From Acidimicrobiia bacterium (GTDB lineage Bacteria > Acidobacteriota > Terriglobia > Bryobacterales > Bryobacteraceae), in assembly GCA_016871315.1 (NCBI GenBank), contig VFZE01000003.1, positions 124,001 through 188,000 of the forward strand: a stretch of DNA of 64,000 nucleotides, given 5' to 3'. Each line of letters begins with the position of its first letter. Position 1 is the first letter of the stretch. The position numbers and the translations under genes are program-made. A model generated the notes under the pieces. The model worked only from the letters and a program-made list of their open reading frames with translations, made no database searches and was not told the origin of the DNA. Below are positions 43,117 through 52,245 of the stretch, piece after piece.

Positions 43117-44400
43117 ATGTCTGTTTCAGGTAACACACGCTGGAAGATCGCCGCCGCCGCCATCCTCATGCAGGTCTGCCTGGGGGTTATCTATTCTTGG
43201 GCCGTCTTCCGCGGACCGCTCACCGAACTCTACGGCTGGCCGAAAACCGTCACCATCGCCCCTTACCGCTGGTCGATTCTGTTCTTCACCATCGGCATGG
43301 TCGTGGCCGGATTCTGGCAGGACAGGGCGGGCCCCAGGCTGGTCGGATCCACCGGCGGAATCCTCCTCGGCACCGGTTGCCTGCTGGCCGCCCTCATCGG
43401 CAACACGCCGGAAGGACTGATCGTCTCCTACGGTGTCATCGGCGGTCTCGGCGTCGGCTTCGCCTATGTCACCCCCATCGCCACCTGCATCAAGTGGTTT
43501 CCCGACAAGCGAGGCATGCTGGTGGGCCTGGCGGTGATGGGCTTCGGCGTCGGCTCGCTGGTCTTCGCCCCGCTGCTGGAAGCCTTGATGGGATCCGATC
43601 CCACGCGGCTCGCCGTCACCATTCCGAACACCTTTCTCATTCTCGCGGCGACCTTTTACATCTTTGTGACCGGCGCCGCGCAGTGGTTCCGTGTTCCGCC
43701 GCCTGGCTGGCGGCCCGAGGGCTGGAATCCGGCCGCATCTAAGCTCGGCAGCCTGCATGACTACCGGCCTGCTCAGATGCTTTCCAGTCCGCAGTTCTAT
43801 CTGCTGTGGCTGCTCTACTTCCTCGGCACTTCCGTGGGACTGACCGTGATCGGCGAAGCCGCACCCCTGGTGCGGGAACTGGCCGGCGCCACGGCTGTGC
43901 TTTCCGGCGGCGCCGCGCTAGGCCTGATGTCGCTGTTCAATGGAGTTGGGCGGCTGGCCTGGGGCACGGTATCGGACCGCGCCGGCCGAAAGGCGGCCGT
44001 GCTTGCGATGTGCGCCGTGTCGGCCGCCACATGCGCCGCTCTGCTTCCCGGCACGGATAGCTTCTGGCGCGTGCTGGCCGGCATCTGCCTGGTCGGTTTC
44101 ACTTACGGCGGCTACCTGGCCATCATGCCTTCCCTCACCGCCGACTATTACGGCACGGCCCACATCGGCGCCAACTACGGCATTCTGTTTTCCGCATGGG
44201 GCGCCGCCGGCTTCATCATCCCAGGACGCTTCGCCGCCATCATCGAACAGGCGAAGCAGGCAGGCAACTTGGCCGCTGGTTACGATCAGGTCTTCTTCTG
44301 GCTCGCCGGATTGTCCGTGGCCGGAGCCGCCGTTGCCGCACTCAGCCGCAAACCCGCGCCCGTGGCAACGGAGCCCGAGCCGGCCGGGGTGGCCCGCTAG
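43117..44400 (+). CDS. OFA-family major facilitator (oxalate/formate antiporter-like)
   Basis: A 427-residue inner-membrane MFS carrier with 12 predicted helices. The first helix ILMQVCLGVIYSWAVFRGPL and the loop-2/3 segment FWQDRAGPRLVG (equivalent of the MFS GXXXDR motif) are typical of the OFA group, as is CIKWFPDKRGMLVGLAVMGFG. The ATG at 43117 was chosen since the in-frame ATG at 43105 overlaps a perfect -10 TATAAT. The substrate is probably a small organic acid anion; oxalate/formate specificity is not certain. The M48-like gene begins 1 base after its stop. Confidence 0.9.
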   Translation: MSVSGNTRWKIAAAAILMQVCLGVIYSWAVFRGPLTELYGWPKTVTIAPYRWSILFFTIGMVVAGFWQDRAGPRLVGSTGGILLGTGCLLAALIGNTPEGLIVSYGVIGGLGVGFAYVTPIATCIKWFPDKRGMLVGLAVMGFGVGSLVFAPLLEALMGSDPTRLAVTIPNTFLILAATFYIFVTGAAQWFRVPPPGWRPEGWNPAASKLGSLHDYRPAQMLSSPQFYLLWLLYFLGTSVGLTVIGEAAPLVRELAGATAVLSGGAALGLMSLFNGVGRLAWGTVSDRAGRKAAVLAMCAVSAATCAALLPGTDSFWRVLAGICLVGFTYGGYLAIMPSLTADYYGTAHIGANYGILFSAWGAAGFIIPGRFAAIIEQAKQAGNLAAGYDQVFFWLAGLSVAGAAVAALSRKPAPVATEPEPAGVAR

Positions 44401-44401
44401 C

Positions 44402-45472
44402 ATGTGGACGGCAACCTATCGCCGCGCCGCCGAAAACAGCAAGCACCTGGTCACTCTGCAAGCCACCGCGGGCGGTCTGGCGATCACCCGCCGGAGCGGA
44501 GAGATTGTTCACTGGCCTTACTCGGTACTGCGGCGGCGCGCCGGTAGGGACGGCAAAGTCCTCTTCGAGCGCGGCAAGGGCGGCAGCCGCGAGATCCTGA
44601 GCGTTGGCGACCCCGCCGCCGTCGATGCCATTTGCCGCCACGCCCCTCACTTGCATTGGACCAGCTGGACTGAGAGCCGCTGGAAGAAGTGCATCGTGCT
44701 CTTCGGCGGGCTCCTGGCGCTGTCGGTTTCCGGCTACATCTGGGGGGTTCCGGCCGCCGCCGGCGCCGCCGTCAGCTACGTGCCGCCTCAGGTCATCTAC
44801 AAGCTCAGTGAGGCAATGCTGAATGAGACTGTCCCACCGAAGCTGCGTTGCCTGGACCCGAAACTTGTCGCCGTGCAAAAGCTGGCAGACAAGCTTTCCG
44901 CCGCCAGGCCCGGAGCCCGCGCCCAGATCGTCGTCGGTGATTTTGCTTACGCCCACTCGTTTCCCTTGCCCGGCGCCGTGGTTGTCATCACGCGCGGTAT
45001 GCTGGCGCGTGCGGGCACACCGGAGAACTTGGCGGGAATCATCGCTCATGACCTGCACCATATTCGCGCCGCTGACCCGGCCCGCCTCGTCGTCACTCCG
45101 CTTGCCTACGTGGCACTGAAGAGTCTCATCACTCGGGATTTCACGGGCAAGATGGCCAGCCTGGCCGCTTCACTGGGCACGCCCAGCTTCCAGCCCGCCG
45201 AAGAGTTGGCCGCCGACGCCGCGGCCATCGAATCCCTGCTCGCGGCTGGCATTGATCCGGCGCCGGCCATCGACTTTTTCCGGTCGCTGGAAACCGACGC
45301 CGAAAATCAGCCCGGCGCCTCCAACTATCGCCTGGCCCATCCGCGCTTCGAGGACCGTGCCGAGAGGATGAAGCAACAGGTGCGCCCAGCCCGCTTCCAG
45401 CCCATCGATTTGGGAAACGCCGTCCCTTGGCGTCAAGTGACGCTTAGCTGCGCATCCGGCGTTTCGCCCTAA
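44402..45472 (+). CDS. M48-like membrane metallopeptidase with altered HDLHH motif
   Basis: A 356-residue protein with an N-terminal cytoplasmic domain of about 92 residues, a membrane helix at about 95-118, and a peptidase-like domain. The expected HExxH is H216-D-L-H-H220 in AGIIAHDLHHIRAAD, i.e. both zinc histidines are kept but the catalytic Glu is Asp. The third ligand region PAEELAADAAAIESL has the ExxxD pattern (E268, D272) of M48 enzymes. VVVITRGMLARAGTPENLAGI before the motif also fits M48. It may be a slow enzyme or an inactive scaffold. It starts 1 base after the OFA transporter stop, suggesting co-expression. Confidence 0.75.
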   Translation: MWTATYRRAAENSKHLVTLQATAGGLAITRRSGEIVHWPYSVLRRRAGRDGKVLFERGKGGSREILSVGDPAAVDAICRHAPHLHWTSWTESRWKKCIVLFGGLLALSVSGYIWGVPAAAGAAVSYVPPQVIYKLSEAMLNETVPPKLRCLDPKLVAVQKLADKLSAARPGARAQIVVGDFAYAHSFPLPGAVVVITRGMLARAGTPENLAGIIAHDLHHIRAADPARLVVTPLAYVALKSLITRDFTGKMASLAASLGTPSFQPAEELAADAAAIESLLAAGIDPAPAIDFFRSLETDAENQPGASNYRLAHPRFEDRAERMKQQVRPARFQPIDLGNAVPWRQVTLSCASGVSP

Positions 45473-45479
45473 GACCTGC

Positions 45480-46676
45480 ATGAACCGCCGGTTCTTTTTC
45501 GCTTCCCTGCTTCCTCCCGCGTTTTCTCCGGGCGCATCTGCTCTCGTAAACCGGCTGGAGCGGTTCACCATCTGGGAACGCCGCCAATCCGCGCCTTGCT
45601 GGTTCCATCCCCGCGCCTGCCTTTTGCCGGACGGCAGCCTGTTCATGACGCTGCAAACCATCTCCGGTTCCGATTTCTTCGGGCCCGTGCACTGGAGCCT
45701 TTCCCGCGATGGCGGCATGCGTTGGAGCGACCCGCAGCCCGTCCCCGGACTCGGGCGCCGGCCGTTGGAAGACGGCCTCGAGGAGGCCGTCAGTGATGTC
45801 GTCCCCCAATATCACGCCCGTTCGCGCACGCTGCTTGCCATTGGCCACAACCTCTACTACAAGGACGGAAAGCTGACCATGCCGGCCGAGCGGCGTTGGC
45901 CTGTCTACTGCGTCCGCCGCGGAGATGACTCCTGGGATCCGCCGCGGAGGCTCGAGTGGGGGAACCCGGACGCCGATGGCATTTACACCAGCGGCTGCGC
46001 CCAGCGCATTCACCTCGACAATGGCGGCATTCTGCTGCCTCTGAGCTTCGGATCCAAGCGCCGCGAGGATCGCGCCGTCGCCACGGCGTTGTGTTCGTTC
46101 GACGGCAGCCGTCTCGCCTTCAAGCGGCACGGCCCCGCGCTGCGGCTGCCGGTGAAGCGCGGATTGCTGGAGCCGGCGCTGGCCCGCTTCCGGCACCGCT
46201 TCTATATGACCATCCGCGCCGAGGACGGCCGAGGCTACCTCACCCATTCCCGCGATGGGCTCCATTGGAGCCCTATCCAGCCCTGGTGCTTCCACGACGG
46301 CGAAGAACTGGTGATGTCCACCACCCAGCAGCGATGGCTGGCCCATAGCGACGGGCTCTTCCTCGTCTACACGCGCAAAAGGGCGGAGAACCTCAACGTG
46401 ACGCGCTGGCGCGCTCCCCTGTTGATGGCGCAGCTCGACACCGAATCGCTCACCTTGCGCCGCGATACGGAAATGGTCGTCTTCCCCATGCTCGGCGACG
46501 GCATCGCCCGCCCTCAAGAAGTGGCGCTGATGGGCAACTTCCACACCTCACCGGCCACGCCCGCGTTTTCCCTCATCACCGTCGGCGAAAACCTCGCCTC
46601 CAACGGCTTCCGCGGCAATACCCTCGCCGCCCGCGTCTACTGGAACCGCCCCAACCGCCTCGCTGGCCGCGCTTAA
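45480..46676 (+). CDS. Sialidase-like (BNR-repeat) exported protein
   Basis: A 398-residue protein of the six-bladed sialidase fold. The N-terminus (MNRRFFFASLLPPAF) looks like a signal peptide with twin Arg. Asp-box motifs are SRDGGMRWSDP (about residue 78) and SRDGLHWSP (about 258). LLPDGSLFMTLQT, DNGGILLPLSFGS and the HTSPATPAF end fit BNR-family exo-sialidase-like proteins found widely in Acidobacteria and Planctomycetes, most of which act on unknown glycans or not as sialidases. It lies 7 bases after the M48-like gene and overlaps the convergent amidohydrolase by 4 bases. Confidence 0.75.
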   Translation: MNRRFFFASLLPPAFSPGASALVNRLERFTIWERRQSAPCWFHPRACLLPDGSLFMTLQTISGSDFFGPVHWSLSRDGGMRWSDPQPVPGLGRRPLEDGLEEAVSDVVPQYHARSRTLLAIGHNLYYKDGKLTMPAERRWPVYCVRRGDDSWDPPRRLEWGNPDADGIYTSGCAQRIHLDNGGILLPLSFGSKRREDRAVATALCSFDGSRLAFKRHGPALRLPVKRGLLEPALARFRHRFYMTIRAEDGRGYLTHSRDGLHWSPIQPWCFHDGEELVMSTTQQRWLAHSDGLFLVYTRKRAENLNVTRWRAPLLMAQLDTESLTLRRDTEMVVFPMLGDGIARPQEVALMGNFHTSPATPAFSLITVGENLASNGFRGNTLAARVYWNRPNRLAGRA

Positions 46677-47842
46677 CTCAGCCCCAGCAGCCGGGCCGCA
46701 TTCTCCCAATACACCTTCCGCAGAATCCGCTCCGGCAACTGAATCCCGTAGATCCTCCAACGCCCCTGCGGCGGCACGGCCGCCGGCGCATAGTCGAAAT
46801 ACTCGTCATCGGTCTCCAGGAACCGGAAGTAGATCTCGTAAAGCTCCTCGCCGAACACCTGCTGCGGATACTGGTGCCCGTGCGGCACCGCGTCGGTGCC
46901 AAACAGGATCCGGTCCTGGTACCGCTCAAAGAAGCGCCTCGTCGCGCGCGGCTGCCGGCCCAGCTCGCCAATGCGCGCGCCGAACTCGACATGCATGTTC
47001 GGGTAGCGCTGCATCGCTTCGGCAATGTAGCCGAGATTCTCCGAGTTGCCCACATGCAGCACCACGAACGTCGTCTTCGGATGCCGCGCCAGCACCCGGA
47101 ACCGCGCCTCCTGCAACTCCCGGTCGCTTGGATGATCTTTGCCGTAAAAAGACCAGTCCGGATGCGCATTCAGCTCCTCGAACCGCTCATTGAACCGGTC
47201 AATCGGCGTAAAGAATGCTTCCGGATCAGAGGTGTGTATCGCCACCGGCATCTTCAGCGCCCCGCATGCCTCCCACATCGGATCGAACCGCTTGTCATCC
47301 ACCTTGATCAGCGGCCCGGTGGTGAAGTTTTCCCGCACCACCAGCCCTAGCGACTTCAGCACCTTCAGCCCCCGCGCGCCGGCCGCGTGCGCCCGGCGGA
47401 TCTCCTCGCCCTGCCAGGCCGCGTAGCCCGCCTCGGCCACCTTCGGAAACCACGGCTGCGTGAAAACAATAAACCGGTCCCGATGCGGTTTTGCCAGCAG
47501 CCGCACGCTCTCCTCCAGCGTCTTGCCATATCCGCCGGTCAGGTGCACCATGATGCGGATGTTTTTCCGGTCCATCACCTCCAGCAGTTCCTTCGGCTCC
47601 ATCAGCAGCTTGTTGGTTTCCCCCTTCGGATCGCCCCAGCTCAGATGCGTGTGGAAATCGATCACCGGAAATCGCGCCCGCGGCACGCGCGTCTCTTTCC
47701 CATGCAGCATGCTCTTGGGCTGGAACTCGGTCAGATCAAGCGGCGCAGGCTTCGGCTCCGCCTGCCGCCGTTGAGCTAACGCAACCGCCGGAAAAACCCC
47801 TGCCAGCAGGCCTCTGCGCGTCGTTTTCCGTTCCGCCATCAC
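46673..47842 (-). CDS. Amidohydrolase family 2 (ACMSD-like) TIM-barrel hydrolase, exported
   Basis: A 389-residue protein with a Tat-type signal (TTRRGLLAGVFPAVALA). The metal-ligand motifs of the amidohydrolase-2 family are visible: IDFHTHLSWGD (HxH), VAIHTSDPEAFF (His on strand 5), FVVLHVGNSENL (His on strand 6) and ILFGTDAVPHG (Asp on strand 8). The lineage includes decarboxylases and hydrolases acting on aromatic or lactone compounds; the substrate is unknown. Start is GTG 47842 or the following ATG 47839, with GAGGTGA just upstream. It is divergent from the PQQ-like propeller gene. Confidence 0.85.
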   Translation of the reverse strand: MMAERKTTRRGLLAGVFPAVALAQRRQAEPKPAPLDLTEFQPKSMLHGKETRVPRARFPVIDFHTHLSWGDPKGETNKLLMEPKELLEVMDRKNIRIMVHLTGGYGKTLEESVRLLAKPHRDRFIVFTQPWFPKVAEAGYAAWQGEEIRRAHAAGARGLKVLKSLGLVVRENFTTGPLIKVDDKRFDPMWEACGALKMPVAIHTSDPEAFFTPIDRFNERFEELNAHPDWSFYGKDHPSDRELQEARFRVLARHPKTTFVVLHVGNSENLGYIAEAMQRYPNMHVEFGARIGELGRQPRATRRFFERYQDRILFGTDAVPHGHQYPQQVFGEELYEIYFRFLETDDEYFDYAPAAVPPQGRWRIYGIQLPERILRKVYWENAARLLGLS

Positions 47843-47889
47843 ATCACCTCGGTAACCTTAAAAGTTGAGATGTCATCATAGCAAGAGAT

Positions 47890-49158
47890 ATGCTGCAAAC
47901 TATGAACGTGAGATTCCTCTTGCTGGGCGCGCTGGGTTTGAATCTGGGATTGGCTGAGAACTGGCCTCAGTGGCGCGGCCCGCAGATGAACGGTATCAGC
48001 AATGAAAAGAATCTTCCGGTGAAATGGGACACCCAGACCAACGTCACCTGGAAACTCGCCTTGCCCGACGTAAGCGGCTCCACGCCGATCATCTGGGGCG
48101 ATCATCTTTTTCTGAGTATCGCCGAAGGCGGCAACCTTTATCTCTGGAACGTCGATCGCAACAACGGCAACGTCCGCTGGAAGCAGCTGGTCGGCGAAGG
48201 CGACACGAAAGTCCGCAAGGGGAACATGAGCTCTCCTTCCCCGGTCACCGACGGCAACTCCGTTTGGATCCTCACCGGCAACGGCTTGGTGGCCGCCTTC
48301 GACTTCTCAGGCAGGAAGCTGTGGGACCGCAATCTGTGGAAGGATTACGGACGGTTCGGACTGAATCACGGCTACGGCTCCTCGCCGCTGCTGTTCCGCG
48401 ACGGCCTCTACATTCAAGTTCTGCACGGCTTCAAGACCGACGATCCCTCCTACGTTCTGCGCCTCGACACAAAAACCGGCCGCACCGTCTGGAAGGTGGA
48501 GCGGCCCACCGATGCCGTCACCGAATCTCCGGACAGCTACACCACTCCGGCCATTGCCTATCACAGCGGCAAGCCGGAGCTGATCATCACCGGCGGCGAT
48601 TACGTCACCGGCCACGATCTGGATCACGGCAAGGAGCTGTGGCGCGGCGGCGGCTTGAATCCCCGCAATAACCCGATGAACCGCATCGTTGCATCACCCG
48701 TCGTCAATTCCGGCCTCATCTACGTGCCCACGCGCGTCAACCCGCTGCAAGCCTACAAGCCCGGCGGCAGCGGCAACGTCAGCTCCTCTCACATGGTCTG
48801 GGCCACTCCGAACGGACCCGACGTGCCCAGCCCCGTCAGCGACGGCAGGTATCTCTACATCGTCAATGACCGCGGCATCATTTACTGCTTTGACGCATTG
48901 ACCGGTAAGGAGATCTACGGCGGCCAGCGCATCAAGCCGGCCATCTACAGCTCCTCGCCCGTGCTCGCCGACGGCAAGATCTACATCTCCAATGAGGAGG
49001 GCCTCACCACGGTCTTCAAGTCCGGACCTGAGTTCGAGTTGCTGGCCGAGAATCCGCTGGACGACTACATGCTCAGCTCCCCGGCCATCTCCGAAGGCCA
49101 GATTTTTCTCCGCACACGCGGCTGGCTCTACTCTATCGGCAAGCGCAACGCCAACTAA
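47890..49158 (+). CDS. PQQ-like beta-propeller repeat protein, exported
   Basis: A 422-residue protein with a signal peptide ([16 protein letters not shown]) and then a propeller of PQQ-enzyme-type repeats, starting with the [13 protein letters not shown] motif common in Planctomycetes and Acidobacteria. Blades repeat the pattern of a Trp/Tyr-rich strand then [13 protein letters not shown] or [11 protein letters not shown]. It lacks the catalytic features of quinoprotein dehydrogenases, so it is probably a binding or scaffold protein. The first ATG is 47890; an alternative at 47902 gives a cleaner signal peptide. Its 3' end overlaps the convergent methyltransferase by 4 bases. Confidence 0.85.
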   Translation: MLQTMNVRFLLLGALGLNLGLAENWPQWRGPQMNGISNEKNLPVKWDTQTNVTWKLALPDVSGSTPIIWGDHLFLSIAEGGNLYLWNVDRNNGNVRWKQLVGEGDTKVRKGNMSSPSPVTDGNSVWILTGNGLVAAFDFSGRKLWDRNLWKDYGRFGLNHGYGSSPLLFRDGLYIQVLHGFKTDDPSYVLRLDTKTGRTVWKVERPTDAVTESPDSYTTPAIAYHSGKPELIITGGDYVTGHDLDHGKELWRGGGLNPRNNPMNRIVASPVVNSGLIYVPTRVNPLQAYKPGGSGNVSSSHMVWATPNGPDVPSPVSDGRYLYIVNDRGIIYCFDALTGKEIYGGQRIKPAIYSSSPVLADGKIYISNEEGLTTVFKSGPEFELLAENPLDDYMLSSPAISEGQIFLRTRGWLYSIGKRNAN

Positions 49159-49886
49159 GGCCGCAGCCGCCGCGGCCAATAGGCCGCCACGCGCCTCATG
49201 TAGCTCTCATAGACGGAACCGTGGTCCCGTCTCAGGTCCCGCTCTTCCAGCTTCCGCGCCGCTACAACGTAGAGCGTCAGAAAGCCGGCCAGCATCAGGT
49301 GGCCTTGGCTCATCTCCGGTGTCGACCAGAATCCCGCCACCATCCCCACCATCATCGGGTGGCGGAGGTAACGGTAGAATCCGGGCGCATGGAACGCGGG
49401 CGGCGTGTAAGGCTTCCCGCGCGCGTAGAGCCACACCTGCCGCAGCCCGAAAAGTTCCGCGTGTCCGATCTGCACGCTGGCCGCCACCACCATCGCCCAG
49501 CCTGCCCAGAACAAGACGTGCAGCGCCATCACTGCCGCCGGGTTCTGCGTGAACCAGACCAGATCCGGCATCGGCTCCCAATAGCGGAAGATCGCCGCCA
49601 GCGTCACCGACGATGCCATTACGTAGGTGGTGCGCTCCACCGGCGCCGGAACAATCCGCCTCCAGTATTTCTTAAAGCCGCGCCGCGCCATGATGCTGTG
49701 CTGCATCGCGAATCCGGCCAGCAAAGCCAGGTTCACCAGGAACGCCTCGCCGGCGGGAATCTGCAACCCGGAATCCACCGTCGAGAAGGTGTAACGATTC
49801 CCAACGAACCCGATCAGGTAAAGGAACGCGCCAAGAAACACCACGTAGCCGATCAGCCCGTAAAGAAGCGCCAACAGCCGCAACAT
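49155..49886 (-). CDS. mddA: Probable methanethiol S-methyltransferase (MddA-like membrane protein)
   Basis: A 243-residue integral membrane protein of the NnrU/isoprenylcysteine methyltransferase fold with about five helices. FLYLIGFVGNRYT near the start, FAMQHSIMARRGFKKYW and IVPAPVERTTYV are characteristic of MddA, which methylates methanethiol to dimethyl sulfide using SAM. The C-terminal SAM pocket has YLRHPMMVGMVAGFW and ERDLRRDHGSVYESYMRRV. It begins 2 bases after the malQ stop, with GGAGG inside the malQ end, so the two are co-transcribed. If right, the organism can make DMS; another small thiol or isoprenoid acceptor is possible. Confidence 0.75.
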   Translation of the reverse strand: MLRLLALLYGLIGYVVFLGAFLYLIGFVGNRYTFSTVDSGLQIPAGEAFLVNLALLAGFAMQHSIMARRGFKKYWRRIVPAPVERTTYVMASSVTLAAIFRYWEPMPDLVWFTQNPAAVMALHVLFWAGWAMVVAASVQIGHAELFGLRQVWLYARGKPYTPPAFHAPGFYRYLRHPMMVGMVAGFWSTPEMSQGHLMLAGFLTLYVVAARKLEERDLRRDHGSVYESYMRRVAAYWPRRLRP

Positions 49887-49888
49887 GA

Positions 49889-52144
49889 CTATCCTCCGCC
49901 GGGTATGGCGCGCTGCTCCCGGGCCAGCCAGTGCCGGAACATCGCCGCAAAGTCGGACGCCTCTTTGGACTCATGGAGCTGCTCCAGGCTGAACCGCATT
50001 TTCCGCCGCCAGTTCGGATACTCCTCGGTTGTGCCCGGCAGATTTTGCTGTTCGGCCTCCTTGGTGAGATCCTCCTGGTTCAGCGTCATCAGCAGCGAGG
50101 GCGTGGAAACCAGAAACCCGGCAATCGCGTTGTGCAGCTCCCCGGTCAGCTCGTCGCTTTGCGCCGCCGCCTCGGACAGTTCCCCGGCAAGCAGCCCGGC
50201 ATGAACCAGCGCCTCCACCAGTTTCCGCTTGTCCTCCCGCCGGCCTTCTTGCCACCGCCGGCTTCCCTCCTCGTCCAGCAACCCAAGCCCTGCGCGCAGC
50301 TCGATGTCCCGGCCGCTCCAGAATCCGGCCAGCGTCGGCAGGTCGTGCGTTGTCGAGGAAACCAGCGCCTGCACGGGGTATTCATGCGGGGGGCGGAAGC
50401 GCCCGTTCTCGCCGCGTTCAAAGTACAGCAGCCGGTAGCTCAAAATGCCGAAACGCCGCAGCGCATCGCGCATGTATGGTTCCACCGTGCCCAGGTCTTC
50501 GCCCACGATGAGAATCTTTTCCCGCACGCTTTCCAGCGCCAGCACACCCAACAGCTCTTCGTAGTTGTCCCGCACGTAGGTCCCCTCGGTGGCGTCGAAA
50601 CCGTCGGGAATCCAGTACAGCCGGAACAGCCGCATCACGTGGTCGATCCGCAGCGCGCCGCCGTGCCGTGCGCTGTGTCGGATCGCTTGCGCGAACAGCC
50701 GGTACCCTCCCGCCTTGTGCTGCTCTGTGTTCGGCGGCGGGAAGGACCAGTCCTGGCCCTTCGGCGCAAAGTCGTCCGGCGGCGCCCCCACACGGCATCC
50801 GTCCACATAATAAGGCCGGTGCGCCCACAGCTCGAATCCGTAGCGGTCCGTCGCCAACGGCAGATCGTGGAACAGCCCGATCTCCATGCCCGACTCTAGG
50901 GCGTGTCGCTGCGCCTGCCTGCCCTGCTCATCCAACAGCCACTGCACGTATTTGTGGAACTGTACGGACCGCCGCTTCTCCCGCGCGAACTCGCCCACCG
51001 CCTCCGACTCCGGCTCGCGGTACTCGGCCGGCCAGTCCGCCCATGTCCACACTTCCGGATTCTGCCGGTGCAGATGTTCATCCAGCGCGCTATAAACGGC
51101 GTAGCGCTCCAGCAATTCACCCTCTTCTTCCACCCAGGCAAGAAACTGTGCGGCCCTGGCCGTGCCTTGCTTGAGCTCGCGCTGCCGGAAGTGCCGGAAC
51201 GCGACCTTTAAGAAACGGCGCTTCAGCCCATGCACCCCTTCGTAATCCACCAGCTCCGCAGCGTTCAGTCCGGCGATCTCATCGCGGATCTTCTCGCTTG
51301 CCAGCAGTCTCTGCGCCAGACGCGAATCCTGGATCTCCGGGATCCGTTCCATGTCGAGGTAGATGGGATTCCGGTAAAAGAGCGTGTTCGGCAGGTACGG
51401 GCTCGTGTTGAACGGAAGCCGGTTGTGGATGGCGTGCAGGGGGTTCAGCGCGATGTAGCTGCCCTGGAGTTGATCGGCCACCCAGTCGATCAGTGCTGCC
51501 AGCGCCGTGAAGTCGCCGCAGCCCCAGGTCCGCTCCGAGCGCAGCCCGTAGAGGCTCACCGCCAGCCCCGCGCGACGCTGGTTCTCCCGCAGCGGCTCCG
51601 GTAGCCACGCCTTCTCCGGACACACGATGAGCTGCGTCTTGCACCGCTCGCCTCCGTCCAGGCTCACCTCCAGCTCGTGGTAGCCGAGCGGGATCGGATC
51701 CTCGATCTCGAGCCGCCTCAGCGTGTATCGGTACCCTTCCACCTCGGCTTCACCCGTCCGCGCGCAGCTCTCCACCTTCGATCGCCATTGCCGTTGCCTG
51801 CCGTCTTCCAGCGTTACTTGTAACGCCAGCTCGGCGGTGCTGCTGCCCTCCGGCAGCCGTAGCTCGATGGCCAACGGTTTCTTTTCGGCCGCCACCACCG
51901 TTTGCGGGGCAAGCCTTCCCCAAATGGCGCGTTCCCGTGATGCAATCGCCCGCCGCAGTTCCTGCTCGCTCCTGCTGGCGACCCCCAGCGAGCCCAATAT
52001 GGCCAGGCACACCTCTGCGGAGGTTTCATGCCGCCGGCCCCATATATCCCAATAACCGTCTTCCACCTGATGGGAAGAGGAGACCTCGCCTAGCAGGCGC
52101 CGGTATTCTGCCGATGAGGGTACTGCAGTGCTGTATGGGGACAT
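49889..52144 (-). CDS. malQ: 4-alpha-glucanotransferase (GH77 amylomaltase)
   Basis: A 751-residue cytoplasmic enzyme that moves alpha-1,4-glucan segments between acceptors in maltodextrin or glycogen metabolism. An N-terminal extension of about 170 residues (carbohydrate-binding-like) precedes the GH77 barrel. Catalytic residues are recognisable: the nucleophile Asp in LRIDHVMRLFR, the acid/base Glu in LIVGEDLGTVEP and the third Asp in STTHDLPTLAGFW. GLRSERTWGCGDFTAL is the family signature at barrel entry. Its length fits the longer E. coli-like MalQ type. It is upstream of, and coupled to, the MddA-like gene. Confidence 0.93.
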   Translation of the reverse strand: MSPYSTAVPSSAEYRRLLGEVSSSHQVEDGYWDIWGRRHETSAEVCLAILGSLGVASRSEQELRRAIASRERAIWGRLAPQTVVAAEKKPLAIELRLPEGSSTAELALQVTLEDGRQRQWRSKVESCARTGEAEVEGYRYTLRRLEIEDPIPLGYHELEVSLDGGERCKTQLIVCPEKAWLPEPLRENQRRAGLAVSLYGLRSERTWGCGDFTALAALIDWVADQLQGSYIALNPLHAIHNRLPFNTSPYLPNTLFYRNPIYLDMERIPEIQDSRLAQRLLASEKIRDEIAGLNAAELVDYEGVHGLKRRFLKVAFRHFRQRELKQGTARAAQFLAWVEEEGELLERYAVYSALDEHLHRQNPEVWTWADWPAEYREPESEAVGEFAREKRRSVQFHKYVQWLLDEQGRQAQRHALESGMEIGLFHDLPLATDRYGFELWAHRPYYVDGCRVGAPPDDFAPKGQDWSFPPPNTEQHKAGGYRLFAQAIRHSARHGGALRIDHVMRLFRLYWIPDGFDATEGTYVRDNYEELLGVLALESVREKILIVGEDLGTVEPYMRDALRRFGILSYRLLYFERGENGRFRPPHEYPVQALVSSTTHDLPTLAGFWSGRDIELRAGLGLLDEEGSRRWQEGRREDKRKLVEALVHAGLLAGELSEAAAQSDELTGELHNAIAGFLVSTPSLLMTLNQEDLTKEAEQQNLPGTTEEYPNWRRKMRFSLEQLHESKEASDFAAMFRHWLAREQRAIPGGG

Positions 52145-52245
52145 CAGGAAGCTATCTTTGGCGTAAGAAGGACCATCTTTGATGATAGCCTCCCGGAGAC
52201 TTCCCAGGCGCGCACCCTTCGTCCCGGCCGTGGGATAATGACAAG

